From the NCBI GenBank assembly GCA_009703445.1, contig WLGA01000016.1:1-13834 (forward strand): DNA of 13,834 nt. Reading direction: 5' to 3'. A program made the translations under genes and the position numbers. Every line of letters starts with the position of its first letter. Position 1 is the stretch's first letter. The notes beneath the pieces are model-generated. The model made no database searches and was not told where the DNA came from. It saw only the letters and a list, made by a program, of their open reading frames with translations. Source of the stretch: Actinomycetota bacterium. Its GTDB lineage: Bacteria; Actinomycetota; Actinomycetes; Actinomycetales; Microbacteriaceae. Shown one piece after another: positions 1 through 7,257 of the stretch.

Positions 1-752
1 GCCTGCAGGTCTTCGTCTGATTCTGGCAACTGACCGTTCCGAATTTGGCGAGCGAGCTTGGTGCCATCTTCAACAATCAGCGAATAGGCCGAGATGTGGT
101 CAGGGTCCAGAGATATTGCAGCTTCTAGGCTGGTGCGCCATTCATCCAAGGTTTCACCGGGAGCCCCGTAGATCAAGTCAACCGAGGTCGCCAGGCCGGC
201 ACGCTTCGCAGCGCCAATGACGATGGGCAAGTTTTCGGGGTTGTGGGTTCGCTCTAGGGTCTTCAAAACTGACGGAACGGCGGACTGCATGCCGAACGAA
301 ACTCGATTGAACCCTCCGGCCTTCAGTGCACTCAGGTACTCAAAGTCGACATTGTCGGGATTAGCTTCGGTCGTAACCTCGGCACCTTGCTCTAGCCCGA
401 ATTCGGCTTCAAGGCGACTCAGAATCTTGACCAGATCTTTGGCCGGAAGTTGCGTTGGAGTTCCGCCCCCGAAAAACACACTCTTCAGATTCCGAGCGGG
501 GATGCCAGGTTGCGCCAGCACCTGTGCGCTGAAAGAAATCTCTTTGATAAGCGTTTCGGCGTAATCACTCTGCGGCGCACCGTCGAGCTCGGTGGCCGTA
601 TAGGTGTTGAAATCGCAGTAGCCACAACGAACGCGGCAAAACGGGATGTGCACGTAGGCGTGGAACGATCTCGACTCCGCGCTAACCGAAGCCTGAGCGG
701 GAAGCAGACCATCCGAGGGTGCTGGGTCAGCAATTGGAAGCGGGCCGGCCAA
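1..752 (-). CDS. hemW: HemW, radical SAM haem chaperone (N-terminal 250 residues; 3' end outside window)
   Basis: HemW is a radical SAM protein related to oxygen-independent coproporphyrinogen III oxidase (HemN) but regarded as a cytoplasmic haem chaperone. The sequence shows the SAM iron-sulfur motif C39-x3-C43-x2-C46 followed by Asp-Phe. The CxF ending, rather than the CxC of HemN, points to HemW. Also visible are a GGGTP SAM-binding segment (95-99), TTEANPD (127-133) and LIYGAPGE (193-200). The start is TTG at 752, immediately after the lepA TAA and in the same frame. It has AAGGG at 764-760, seven bases upstream, and yields an N-terminus (LPIADPAPSDGLLP) of the usual actinobacterial HemW type. 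No ATG lies in this part of the frame before the catalytic motif. The family is about 400 residues long, so roughly 150 residues lie beyond base 1. It is cotranscribed with, and probably translationally coupled to, lepA. Confidence 0.93.
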   Translation of the reverse strand, partial: MAGPLPIADPAPSDGLLPAQASVSAESRSFHAYVHIPFCRVRCGYCDFNTYTATELDGAPQSDYAETLIKEISFSAQVLAQPGIPARNLKSVFFGGGTPTQLPAKDLVKILSRLEAEFGLEQGAEVTTEANPDNVDFEYLSALKAGGFNRVSFGMQSAVPSVLKTLERTHNPENLPIVIGAAKRAGLATSVDLIYGAPGETLDEWRTSLEAAISLDPDHISAYSLIVEDGTKLARQIRNGQLPESDEDLQ

Positions 753-2612
753 TTACTTGCCCTTCTTTTCGCCCTTTTTCTCAGCGTCAGTAGATAGCGC
801 TGCAATGAAAGCCTCTTGAGGAACTTCGACGCGACCAATGGTCTTCATGCGCTTCTTACCCTCTTTTTGCTTCTCGAGAAGCTTGCGCTTACGGCTGATG
901 TCGCCACCGTAACACTTAGCCAAAACGTCCTTGCGCATCGCACGGATGGATTCACGCGCGATGATGCGTGCACCGATCGCGGCCTGAATTGGCACTTCGA
1001 ACTGCTGGCGAGGAATAAGCTCGCGAAGTTTTCCGGTGATCATGACGCCGTAGGCGTAAGCCTTGTCCTTGTGCACGATGGCGCTGAATGCGTCAACCTG
1101 CTCACCCTGCAGCAAGAGGTCGACCTTGACCAGGTCGCCCTGTGCCATGCCGATTTCCTCGTAGTCGAGGGAGCCATAGCCGGCGGTCTTGCTCTTCAGC
1201 TGGTCGAAGAAGTCGAAAACGATTTCGGCTAGGGGCAGCTCATAGCGAAGCTGAACTCGGTCTTCACCGAGATACTGCATGTCGAGCATGGTTCCGCGTC
1301 GAGACTGGCAAAGCTCCATGATGGTGCCGACGTAGTCCTTAGGGCTCAAAATGGTCGCACGAACGAGCGGCTCCATAATCTTCTTGATCTTGCCGCCAGG
1401 GAACTCGCTCGGGTTGGTAACAACGATCTCGTCGCCGTTCTCGAGGGTTACCTCATAAACCACGGATGGAGCAGTTGCGATTAGGTCGAGACCGAATTCA
1501 CGTTCTAGACGCTCGGTGACGATTTCGAGGTGCAGCAGTCCGAGGAATCCAATTCGGAAACCAAAACCAAGCGCAACCGAAGTCTCAGGCTCATAGACCA
1601 ATGCCGCATCAGAAAGCTTGAGCTTGTCTAGCGCTTCACGCAGAACCGGGTAGTCACTGCCATCAATCGGGTAAACACCCGAGAAAACCATCGGCTTCGG
1701 GTCTGCGTAGCCCTTCAGCGGCTCGGTTGCCGGGTTCAACTTCGTGGTGACGGTGTCGCCAACCTTTGATTGACGAACGTCCTTTACACCCGTGATTAGG
1801 TAGCCAACTTCACCGACACCAAGCCCCTTGGTTGGCTCTGGCTCAGGCGAAGAAACACCGATTTCCAGCGCTTCGTGAACCGCCTTGGTAGACATCATGG
1901 TGATTTGCTCGCGAGGCTTTAGGTGGCCGTCAATCATTCGAACATAGGTCACCACGCCGCGGTATGAGTCGTAAACCGAGTCGAAAATCATGGCGCGTGC
2001 CGGTGCGTTCGGGTCACCAATCGGGTTTGGAATGGTTCCTACGATTTTGTCGAGGAGGGCGTCAACACCGATGCCGGTCTTACCCGAAACTCGAAGGCAG
2101 TCTTCAGGGTTGCCACCGATTAGGTTGGCCAGTTCTTCGGCGTACTTCTCCGGCTGTGCGGCAGGTAGGTCGATTTTGTTCAATACCGGGATGATTTCCA
2201 GGTCGTTTTCCATCGCCAAGTAAAGGTTCGCCAAGGTCTGGGCTTCGATGCCTTGAGCGGCATCAACAAGCAACACGGCGCCTTCACAGGCGGCAAGAGA
2301 GCGTGAAACTTCATACGTGAAGTCAACGTGCCCAGGAGTGTCAATCATGTTTAGCGCGTAGGTTTGGCCGTCTACTTCCCAAGGCATGCGAACAGCCTGA
2401 GATTTGATGGTGATTCCGCGTTCGCGTTCGATGTCCATGCGGTCTAGGTACTGAGCGCGCATTGAGCGGTCGTCGACCACTCCAGTCAGCTGCAGCATGC
2501 GGTCGGCGAGAGTCGACTTTCCGTGGTCAATGTGGGCAATGATGCAGAAGTTGCGAATGAATGCCGGGTCGGTCTTCGCCGGCTCTAGGCGGCGGGATGC
2601 GCGTGGCGACAA
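753..2612 (-). CDS. lepA: Elongation factor 4 (LepA), ribosome back-translocase GTPase
   Basis: LepA/EF4 is a ribosome-associated translational GTPase that can reverse translocation and affects initiation and ribosome assembly under stress. Numbered from the TTG start (619 aa): P-loop AHIDHGKST (26-34), switch I RGITIK (65-70), DTPGH (91-95) and NKID (145-148). EF-G-like domains follow, and the C-terminus carries the EF4-specific segment CYGGDISRKRKLLEKQKEGK with a lysine-rich tail. An ATG at 2672 would add 20 residues, but TTG at 2612 is preferred: it has AGAGG at 2623-2619 with a 6-base spacer, and it gives the MSPRAxxxLEPA N-terminus typical of actinobacterial LepA. A possible -10 box (GAGAAT, 2666-2661) would place the transcript start inside the longer version. 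The gene is divergent from rpsT and is the first gene of a lepA-hemW operon. Confidence 0.96.
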   Translation of the reverse strand: MSPRASRRLEPAKTDPAFIRNFCIIAHIDHGKSTLADRMLQLTGVVDDRSMRAQYLDRMDIERERGITIKSQAVRMPWEVDGQTYALNMIDTPGHVDFTYEVSRSLAACEGAVLLVDAAQGIEAQTLANLYLAMENDLEIIPVLNKIDLPAAQPEKYAEELANLIGGNPEDCLRVSGKTGIGVDALLDKIVGTIPNPIGDPNAPARAMIFDSVYDSYRGVVTYVRMIDGHLKPREQITMMSTKAVHEALEIGVSSPEPEPTKGLGVGEVGYLITGVKDVRQSKVGDTVTTKLNPATEPLKGYADPKPMVFSGVYPIDGSDYPVLREALDKLKLSDAALVYEPETSVALGFGFRIGFLGLLHLEIVTERLEREFGLDLIATAPSVVYEVTLENGDEIVVTNPSEFPGGKIKKIMEPLVRATILSPKDYVGTIMELCQSRRGTMLDMQYLGEDRVQLRYELPLAEIVFDFFDQLKSKTAGYGSLDYEEIGMAQGDLVKVDLLLQGEQVDAFSAIVHKDKAYAYGVMITGKLRELIPRQQFEVPIQAAIGARIIARESIRAMRKDVLAKCYGGDISRKRKLLEKQKEGKKRMKTIGRVEVPQEAFIAALSTDAEKKGEKKGK

Positions 2613-2826
2613 AATAAACCTCTGTTGTTCAGGGAAAGGGACCGTAGTGACGGTCTTTCTATTCTCGCACATCGGTCGGGGCTCACCGTGGGATTTGCTT
2701 GCTCAAACCCCAAACCAACTGATAGAGTTAGAGGCTGATACGAATGGTTCTCCCATTCACAATCCCAAAGTTTTGAATATGTTCCGCGCGACTGCATGAG
2801 CAGCGTGCAAACCAAGAAAGTGAAAC
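2613..2826. promoter_or_regulatory. Divergent lepA/rpsT control region
   Basis: This 214-base gap holds the promoters of both genes. For rpsT the best candidate is TTGCTC (2699-2704), an 18-base spacer and TAGAGT (2723-2728), which would leave a leader of about 90 bases. That leader contains a perfect hairpin, GAATGG-TTCTC-CCATTC (2742-2758). For lepA a weak -10, GAGAAT, lies on the minus strand at 2666-2661. Just downstream of it, in the presumed lepA leader, is the hairpin GACCGT-CACT-ACGGTC (2655-2640). S20 synthesis is autoregulated through its leader in E. coli; whether this leader does the same is unknown. The promoter assignments are by eye. Confidence 0.4.
2742..2758 (+). other. Hairpin in the rpsT leader
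   Basis: A perfect 6-bp stem, GAATGG/CCATTC, with a 5-base loop (TTCTC) sits about 68 bases upstream of the rpsT ATG. It is not followed by a T-run, so it is not an intrinsic terminator. A role in leader folding or mRNA stability is possible but unproven. Confidence 0.4.
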
Positions 2827-3087
2827 ATGGCAAACATCAAGTCACAGATCAAGCGCATTGGCACCAACCTAAAGGCTGCTGAGCGCAACAAGGCTGTTCG
2901 CAGCGAGGTAAAGACCGCTATCCGCGCATCTCGCGAGGCGACTGCTTCTGGCGACAAGGCTGCAGCAGCTGCAGCTCTAGCTCTTGCATCAAAGAAGCTA
3001 GACAAGGCAGTTTCAAAGGGTGTTCTTCACAAGAACAACGCTGCAAACCGCAAGTCAGCACTTGCCAAGAAGGTTTCAGCTCTATAA
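2827..3087 (+). CDS. rpsT: 30S ribosomal protein S20
   Basis: S20 binds 16S rRNA early in assembly of the small subunit. The 86-residue, Lys/Ala-rich helical protein begins MANIKSQIKRIGTNLKAAER, a very typical bS20 start, and contains the conserved K-G-V-L-H-K-N-N-A-A-N-R-K-S segment near the C-terminus (about 64-77). Length matches the family. The ATG at 2827 follows a purine-rich stretch (AAGAAAG, 2814-2820) that is a modest ribosome binding site. The gene is monocistronic: it diverges from lepA and ends in a strong terminator facing the convergent MFS gene. A convergent rpsT next to the holA side is also the arrangement in mycobacteria. Confidence 0.97.
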   Translation: MANIKSQIKRIGTNLKAAERNKAVRSEVKTAIRASREATASGDKAAAAAALALASKKLDKAVSKGVLHKNNAANRKSALAKKVSAL

Positions 3088-3103
3088 ATCGAGTTTCGAA
3101 GAG

Positions 3104-3133
3104 ACCCGCTACCTTTGGTGGCGGGTTTTTTTT
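3104..3133 (+). terminator. Intrinsic terminator of rpsT
   Basis: ACCCGCTACC (3104-3113), loop TTT, then GGTGGCGGGT (3117-3126) form a 10-bp GC-rich stem with one U-G wobble. An uninterrupted run of eight T (3126-3133) follows. It starts 16 bases after the rpsT stop and ends five bases before the MFS stop codon on the opposite strand. Read on the minus strand, the stem is followed by TCTCTTCG rather than a T-run, so strong termination is expected only for rpsT. Confidence 0.93.
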
Positions 3134-3137
3134 GAGC

Positions 3138-4331
3138 CTATTTAGCTGGGATGACGCCCGGGCGGCCCGAGTAGAAACCAACACCAACCTGAATAAGCGT
3201 CAATCCAATGAGCACTACGACGCTTACAGCCCATGAACCGGTGACCTCAGCAAGGAACCCGACCATAAAGGTTCCCAGGGCGGCCAGCAAATAACCCCAT
3301 CCTTGGGCCATCGCCGACAATTGCGTAGTTTGGGCACGCGTCGAAGCTCGAGTGCTGATGATCGATAGTGACATCGGGAAGGTGGAGGCCTGACCGATGC
3401 CCATCATGACGCAAGCAACCCCGGTCAATGAAGGGCTTTGGAATGAAGCTAACAAGACCAAGAAGCCCGCGAGGGTTAGTGAGCTAGCCGACGCGGCCCA
3501 CCAGGCCAGACTCTTGAAGCGAGCAATCGCGGTAGAAAGCAGCAACCCGGCTGGGATTCCAATCGCCGTCGCGAGGCCAAGGTAGCTACCAGCGGCTTCT
3601 GGTGACTCACCCCTAGCGATGAGCAAGGTCGGTAGCCATCCCAGAAGGGCATAGAACCCTAACGACTGCAGTCCAAAAAATCCCACGATTGCCCAAGAGA
3701 TAGGCGAACGCAAAACCGCAGATCGTTCTTCGGCCGCGGCACCGGTTTTTTGAACCTCGTCGGTTCGTTCGCCGGTGGCCTTGGGTGCCCAGAACGCGGC
3801 GGCCAAAAATGCCGGGATAATCCAGAGTGCTAACGCTGGTTTCCAGCCGCCAACGGCCGCGCTAGATGGGACGGCGACCCAGGCCGCGAAACTGGCCGAA
3901 AAGGCCAAGAGGGTTGTGTAAGCCCCGGTGACTAATGCAACACGGTTGGGAAACTCGACACGAACGATTGTTGGCAACAAAACGTTCGCAACCGCAATTG
4001 AGAGACCGGCAGCAACTGTGCCGATTAGTAACCCTGGGAAGCCAATGAAGAGACGCAGCGAGATGGAGACCAATAGAGCCAACAGAACTATGAGCATCGA
4101 TCGGTTGACGCCAAACTTCCTGACCAAGGCTGGGCTGGCGAAAGCGCCAAGACCAAAGCAGAAAACCGGCGCAGAAGCTAGAAGGCTAGTTTCCGCCGCA
4201 GTGAGCCCCAGATCGATGACGATCTCGTGCAGTAGGGGTCCGATAGATGCCACTGGTGGTCGTAAAACGAGGGCGATGAAAAACAAGGCGATAAAGCCCA
4301 TCAGTCCAAAGGCTTTGGTTCTCTGAGCCAT
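3138..4331 (-). CDS. MFS permease of the CynX/NimT (cyanate/nitroimidazole) type
   Basis: This is a 397-residue integral membrane protein with about 12 hydrophobic segments and a central charged loop (about 185-205: APKATGERTDEVQKTGAAAE) separating two six-helix halves, as in the major facilitator superfamily. The N-terminal RPPVASIGPLLHEI (24-37) and the segment NVLLPTIVRVEFPNR followed by TGAYTT are characteristic of the CynX/NimT branch. Characterised members move cyanate or are linked to nitroimidazole resistance; most substrates are unknown, so none is assigned here. The ATG overlaps the holA TAA by one base (TAATG, 4333-4329) and has AAGGG at 4345-4341, so it is likely translated by coupling to holA. 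It separates holA from rpsT, which are neighbours in mycobacteria and many relatives, so it looks like an addition to a conserved block. Confidence 0.85.
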   Translation of the reverse strand: MAQRTKAFGLMGFIALFFIALVLRPPVASIGPLLHEIVIDLGLTAAETSLLASAPVFCFGLGAFASPALVRKFGVNRSMLIVLLALLVSISLRLFIGFPGLLIGTVAAGLSIAVANVLLPTIVRVEFPNRVALVTGAYTTLLAFSASFAAWVAVPSSAAVGGWKPALALWIIPAFLAAAFWAPKATGERTDEVQKTGAAAEERSAVLRSPISWAIVGFFGLQSLGFYALLGWLPTLLIARGESPEAAGSYLGLATAIGIPAGLLLSTAIARFKSLAWWAASASSLTLAGFLVLLASFQSPSLTGVACVMMGIGQASTFPMSLSIISTRASTRAQTTQLSAMAQGWGYLLAALGTFMVGFLAEVTGSWAVSVVVLIGLTLIQVGVGFYSGRPGVIPAK

Positions 4332-5293
4332 TAGGCGATTCCCTTGTTCGAAATTAGGGTGATTAGTTTTTCTAGAGTGAAGACTGGGTCTCGTTCCGCG
4401 CCCTTTGCAGCTGCGTCTGCATCAGCGAGGCGTTGAATGACCAGGGCCAAACCATCCTCGGTCCAGCCGGCTAGATCACGCTTCGCTCGGTCCATTTGCC
4501 ATGGAGCCATGCCAACGCTGGCGGCCGATGCGTTTCGATTTCCATAAATCTTGGCAAGTTGCCTCATCTTCATCGAGATCGCGGCAACAAGGGGAACCGG
4601 ATCCGCCCCGGTGGATATTGCGTGCCTTAGCAGGCCAAGAGCGTTTCCAGATTGGCCAGCCAAAGCCGCATCAATAACCTTGAAGGCGTTAGTTTCAACG
4701 CGACCGCCGTAATAGCGGTCGACGATGTCTTCGGTGATGGTCTCCGCGCTATCTTGAAGCAACTGAAGACAAGCGCCAGCGAGTTCGGCCAGGTCATCCG
4801 AGAAAGCGTCTAAGAGAGCCTTAGCTGCGCCCTGAGTGATTTTGCGATCGGCGTGCTGGAACTCCCCTTGGACAAAGGCCAGTTTTTCTCCATCACCTTT
4901 GATGGCCAAGCAGGCAACTTCGGCACAGTTTGAGTTTGTCCTTATTGCATCAACGAGTTTCTTGCCACGCACGCTCGAACCGGTGTGTCTCAAGATGACC
5001 GTTGTATCGCTTGTCGGGTTCTCGATATAGCTAAGCCCATCGATGATGAGTTCATCGCTGCAGCGCTCGAACCCGGAGATTATCACTAGGCGAGGCTCTG
5101 CAAAAAGAGATGGGCTAGTGATGTTAAGGAGTTGGCCTGCCTCATAGTCAGCAGCGTCAATCTCGTGAATTTCAAGTGCTGCGTCGAGAGCCTTGAGTTG
5201 TTCACGGAGCGAACGAATCGCTCTGCCTGCGAAGTAGTCCTCTGGGCCGGAAACAAAGACAACTGGGTGCGGTGAAGTTGATCGCCAGTTCAT
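4331..5293 (-). CDS. holA: DNA polymerase III, delta subunit
   Basis: HolA is the clamp-loader subunit that opens the beta sliding clamp. The protein has the family outline: an N-terminal PVVFVSGPEDYFAGRAIRSL (Walker-A-derived region), a LFAEPRLVIISGFE segment typical of delta, VILRHTGSSVRGKKLVDAI, and a C-terminal helical collar with LRHAISTGADPVPLVAAISMKMRQLAKIY. It is 320 residues from ATG 5293, near the usual 320-340. A longer version from GTG 5311 (326 aa) is possible. ATG is preferred because AAGG lies eight bases upstream (5305-5302), while GTG has only a weak TAGG. It follows comEC by about 27 bases (9 for the longer version), and comEA-comEC-holA is a conserved actinobacterial operon. 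Primary sequence conservation of delta is low, so context supports the call. Confidence 0.9.
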   Translation of the reverse strand: MNWRSTSPHPVVFVSGPEDYFAGRAIRSLREQLKALDAALEIHEIDAADYEAGQLLNITSPSLFAEPRLVIISGFERCSDELIIDGLSYIENPTSDTTVILRHTGSSVRGKKLVDAIRTNSNCAEVACLAIKGDGEKLAFVQGEFQHADRKITQGAAKALLDAFSDDLAELAGACLQLLQDSAETITEDIVDRYYGGRVETNAFKVIDAALAGQSGNALGLLRHAISTGADPVPLVAAISMKMRQLAKIYGNRNASAASVGMAPWQMDRAKRDLAGWTEDGLALVIQRLADADAAAKGAERDPVFTLEKLITLISNKGIA

Positions 5294-5320
5294 TTGCTTC
5301 GCCTTAGTCACAGAGACAGC

Positions 5321-7252
5321 CTAGCCTCGACCCGATACATAGGCTCGAAGACCCTCTGAAGTCGCGACGATCGCAATCGAACCTTGCTTGTCGGTGCGAA
5401 AGATTGATGACCCAGCGTTCCTGACCATTGCAAGACTGCGGTCTGTTGGGTGACCGTATTCGTTTCCCTCCCCCACCGAAAACAGTGATACTTGAGGCCG
5501 AAGTTGTTCGTAAAGCTCTGGGTACTGATCACGTGAACCATGGTGGGCAACCTTGACGACCACTGGGACTTCCCCAAAGCCATCGCCAAGCCAAATTGAA
5601 GACTCGCTGGCTAACCTCATTTGGCCGCGCTCACCAAGGTCGGCTAGTCCAAGAAACACCAATTGGGAGTTGGCGAAGAGCATGGTCACGCTGCCATCAT
5701 TTGAGTCCTCAGCTTCAGCTGCACCAAGATGCGGAGACAGAACCTGCCATTTGAAGTCTCCGAAAGTTCCAGACAGACCAGCTCCCGCCTCGATGGTCTC
5801 AACCGCCGCCTTAGATAACTTTCGCCAGGTAATGCCGGCCGCCGGCCGCTCGTCCTGGTAGCTAGTAATAATCGCTGTGCCTATAACCCGACTTTCTAGC
5901 GCGCCATCCAAGCCACCTACATGGTCGAGATCAAAGTGAGTCAGTACCAAGAGGTCAATCTTGACAACCCTGAGCCTATCTAGGCATTTCCTTATCGGGC
6001 CGGGCTTGCGACCGACGTCTATTACGGCAATCAAACCCTGCGACTTGATGACCGTCGCGTCTCCCTGACCAACATCGCAAGAGACCACGGACCAATCCTT
6101 GGGTGGCCATGATGAAGCCTGAAACTGTTGGCTCGAACAGCCTCCGATTATTGCCGCAACGAGTAATGAAATGGAAAGGGCAGAGACCTTTCGAACCTGC
6201 CTATTTCGCGACCGCATCCATGCAACTACGAGGATCAAAACGAGAACGCCACCGATTACGCCATAAATACCACTCGGCCAGTCGACAGTTGCTACCGGAG
6301 CTTCGGCTAAATATTTGGCGATCGCCAAAATGCACCACGTGCCTAAGGATGCGATCCAAGACAAAAAGGAGCTGACCCAAGGCGCAATTGGTGAAATCAA
6401 GCAAGCGCCGATGCCGAGAACTGTGATTGGAGCAACCAGAGGCTCGGATAGCAAATTGGCCGGGATTGAGTAGGTGGATAATCCCGCCTGAAGTTGCAAC
6501 AGAACTGGGAGGCAGGCTAACTGCGCCGAAATTGAGACCGCCAAGAGTAGAGCCAACCACTTGGGCATTCGTGCCGATAGCCGAACTGCCATCGCCGGGG
6601 CGAGCTCCAAGATGCCTAGTGTTGCCAAGACTGATAGTAGAAAACCGTAGTTGGTCGCAAGCCACGGGTCGGCAATCAATAATGCGATTACGCAAAGAGC
6701 TAAGCCCTGGGTTGCCCCACCTCTGCGGCCCAATAGATGCCCGAGCATCACCACACCAGCCATAGTCGCCGCTCTAAGCACGCTTGGCTCCGGGCCGACC
6801 AACAGAACATAGAAAACCAAGGCGCTAATCGAAATCAAAGTTTTGATCATTCGAGACAGTGCGAGGCGGCCGAGTACTACGTAAACAAGACCAATCACAA
6901 TCGCACAGTTGGCTCCTGATACGGCAGTGAGATGAGTGAGCGAAACCACCTTCATGTTGTCTTGGGCTAGTTCCGAGAGCTTAGATGTGTCGCCAATTGC
7001 CAGCCCAGCGAGCAATGCTGAAGAGTCGCTGGTCGGCCCGGATAGGTTCTCAAGAAAGGCCTGTCGAATGAAACCAAAAGGACCAGAGTATTCCTTGGGA
7101 GCCCAAGTCTTGGCCAAATGGTTCGGCGTTTGAACAGTGACCGAGAACCAGCCGAGAAACAGGGCGCTAACCGCCAAAAGGAGCAGGCGTTTCAATCGCG
7201 AAACCCCAACATGATGTTGATTAGGAGCCACAGGACGACTGCCGCGAACCAC
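5321..7252 (-). CDS. comEC: ComEC/Rec2 DNA-uptake channel with C-terminal metallo-beta-lactamase domain
   Basis: ComEC forms the inner-membrane channel for single-stranded DNA in natural transformation. Numbered from GTG 7252 (643 aa): a hydrophobic helix (22-37), then the Competence domain with the signature GLAIGDTSKL (83-92) and LTHLTAVSGANCAIV (105-119), about eight membrane helices to residue 345, a further hydrophobic segment (357-371), and a metallo-beta-lactamase-like domain (about 387-643) with CDVGQGD, HFDLDH (439-444), AHHGS (569-573) and GEGNEYGHP (594-602). The protein is short: the N-terminal OB-fold (DUF4131) region is almost absent. The 5' end is doubtful. A 21-codon frame beginning at ATG 7257 encodes a membrane helix and ends at 7192; one extra base near 7204-7207 would join it to this frame. 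GTG 7252 lacks a good ribosome binding site, and TTG 7195 is an alternative start. The gene lies between comEA and holA. Confidence 0.93.
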   Translation of the reverse strand: MVRGSRPVAPNQHHVGVSRLKRLLLLAVSALFLGWFSVTVQTPNHLAKTWAPKEYSGPFGFIRQAFLENLSGPTSDSSALLAGLAIGDTSKLSELAQDNMKVVSLTHLTAVSGANCAIVIGLVYVVLGRLALSRMIKTLISISALVFYVLLVGPEPSVLRAATMAGVVMLGHLLGRRGGATQGLALCVIALLIADPWLATNYGFLLSVLATLGILELAPAMAVRLSARMPKWLALLLAVSISAQLACLPVLLQLQAGLSTYSIPANLLSEPLVAPITVLGIGACLISPIAPWVSSFLSWIASLGTWCILAIAKYLAEAPVATVDWPSGIYGVIGGVLVLILVVAWMRSRNRQVRKVSALSISLLVAAIIGGCSSQQFQASSWPPKDWSVVSCDVGQGDATVIKSQGLIAVIDVGRKPGPIRKCLDRLRVVKIDLLVLTHFDLDHVGGLDGALESRVIGTAIITSYQDERPAAGITWRKLSKAAVETIEAGAGLSGTFGDFKWQVLSPHLGAAEAEDSNDGSVTMLFANSQLVFLGLADLGERGQMRLASESSIWLGDGFGEVPVVVKVAHHGSRDQYPELYEQLRPQVSLFSVGEGNEYGHPTDRSLAMVRNAGSSIFRTDKQGSIAIVATSEGLRAYVSGRG

Positions 7253-7257
7253 AGCAT
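7192..7257 (-). pseudogene. Probable displaced 5' end of comEC (21 codons encoding a membrane helix)
   Basis: ATG at 7257-7255 overlaps the comEA stop codon as TGATG, a classic translational-coupling arrangement. The frame encodes MLWFAAVVLWLLINIML, almost entirely hydrophobic, then four residues and a TGA at 7194-7192. The following helix (RLKRLLLLAVSALFLGWF) is in the comEC frame, one base off. Inserting one G in the GGGG run (7207-7204, minus strand) would produce a continuous helix-loop-helix start. It could be a sequencing or assembly error, a real one-base deletion, or a separate tiny ORF. Confidence 0.5.

Noticed and set aside
485..838. Minus-strand open frame across the lepA-hemW junction
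   Set aside because: It is out of frame with both genes and lacks family motifs; the true hemW frame at 1-752 has the radical SAM motif and a credible start.
816..1232. 138-codon plus-strand frame opposite lepA
   Set aside because: It is antisense to the strongly conserved lepA C-terminal region, and its hydrophobic composition follows from the complementary codons.
3104..3133. Bidirectional terminator serving both rpsT and the MFS gene
   Set aside because: On the minus strand the stem is followed by TCTCTTCG, not a T-run, so only rpsT is well served.
6201..6695. 164-codon minus-strand frame inside comEC
   Set aside because: It overlaps the membrane-helix part of comEC on the same strand in another frame, is Ser/Arg/Gly-rich and shows no domain, so it is a shadow.
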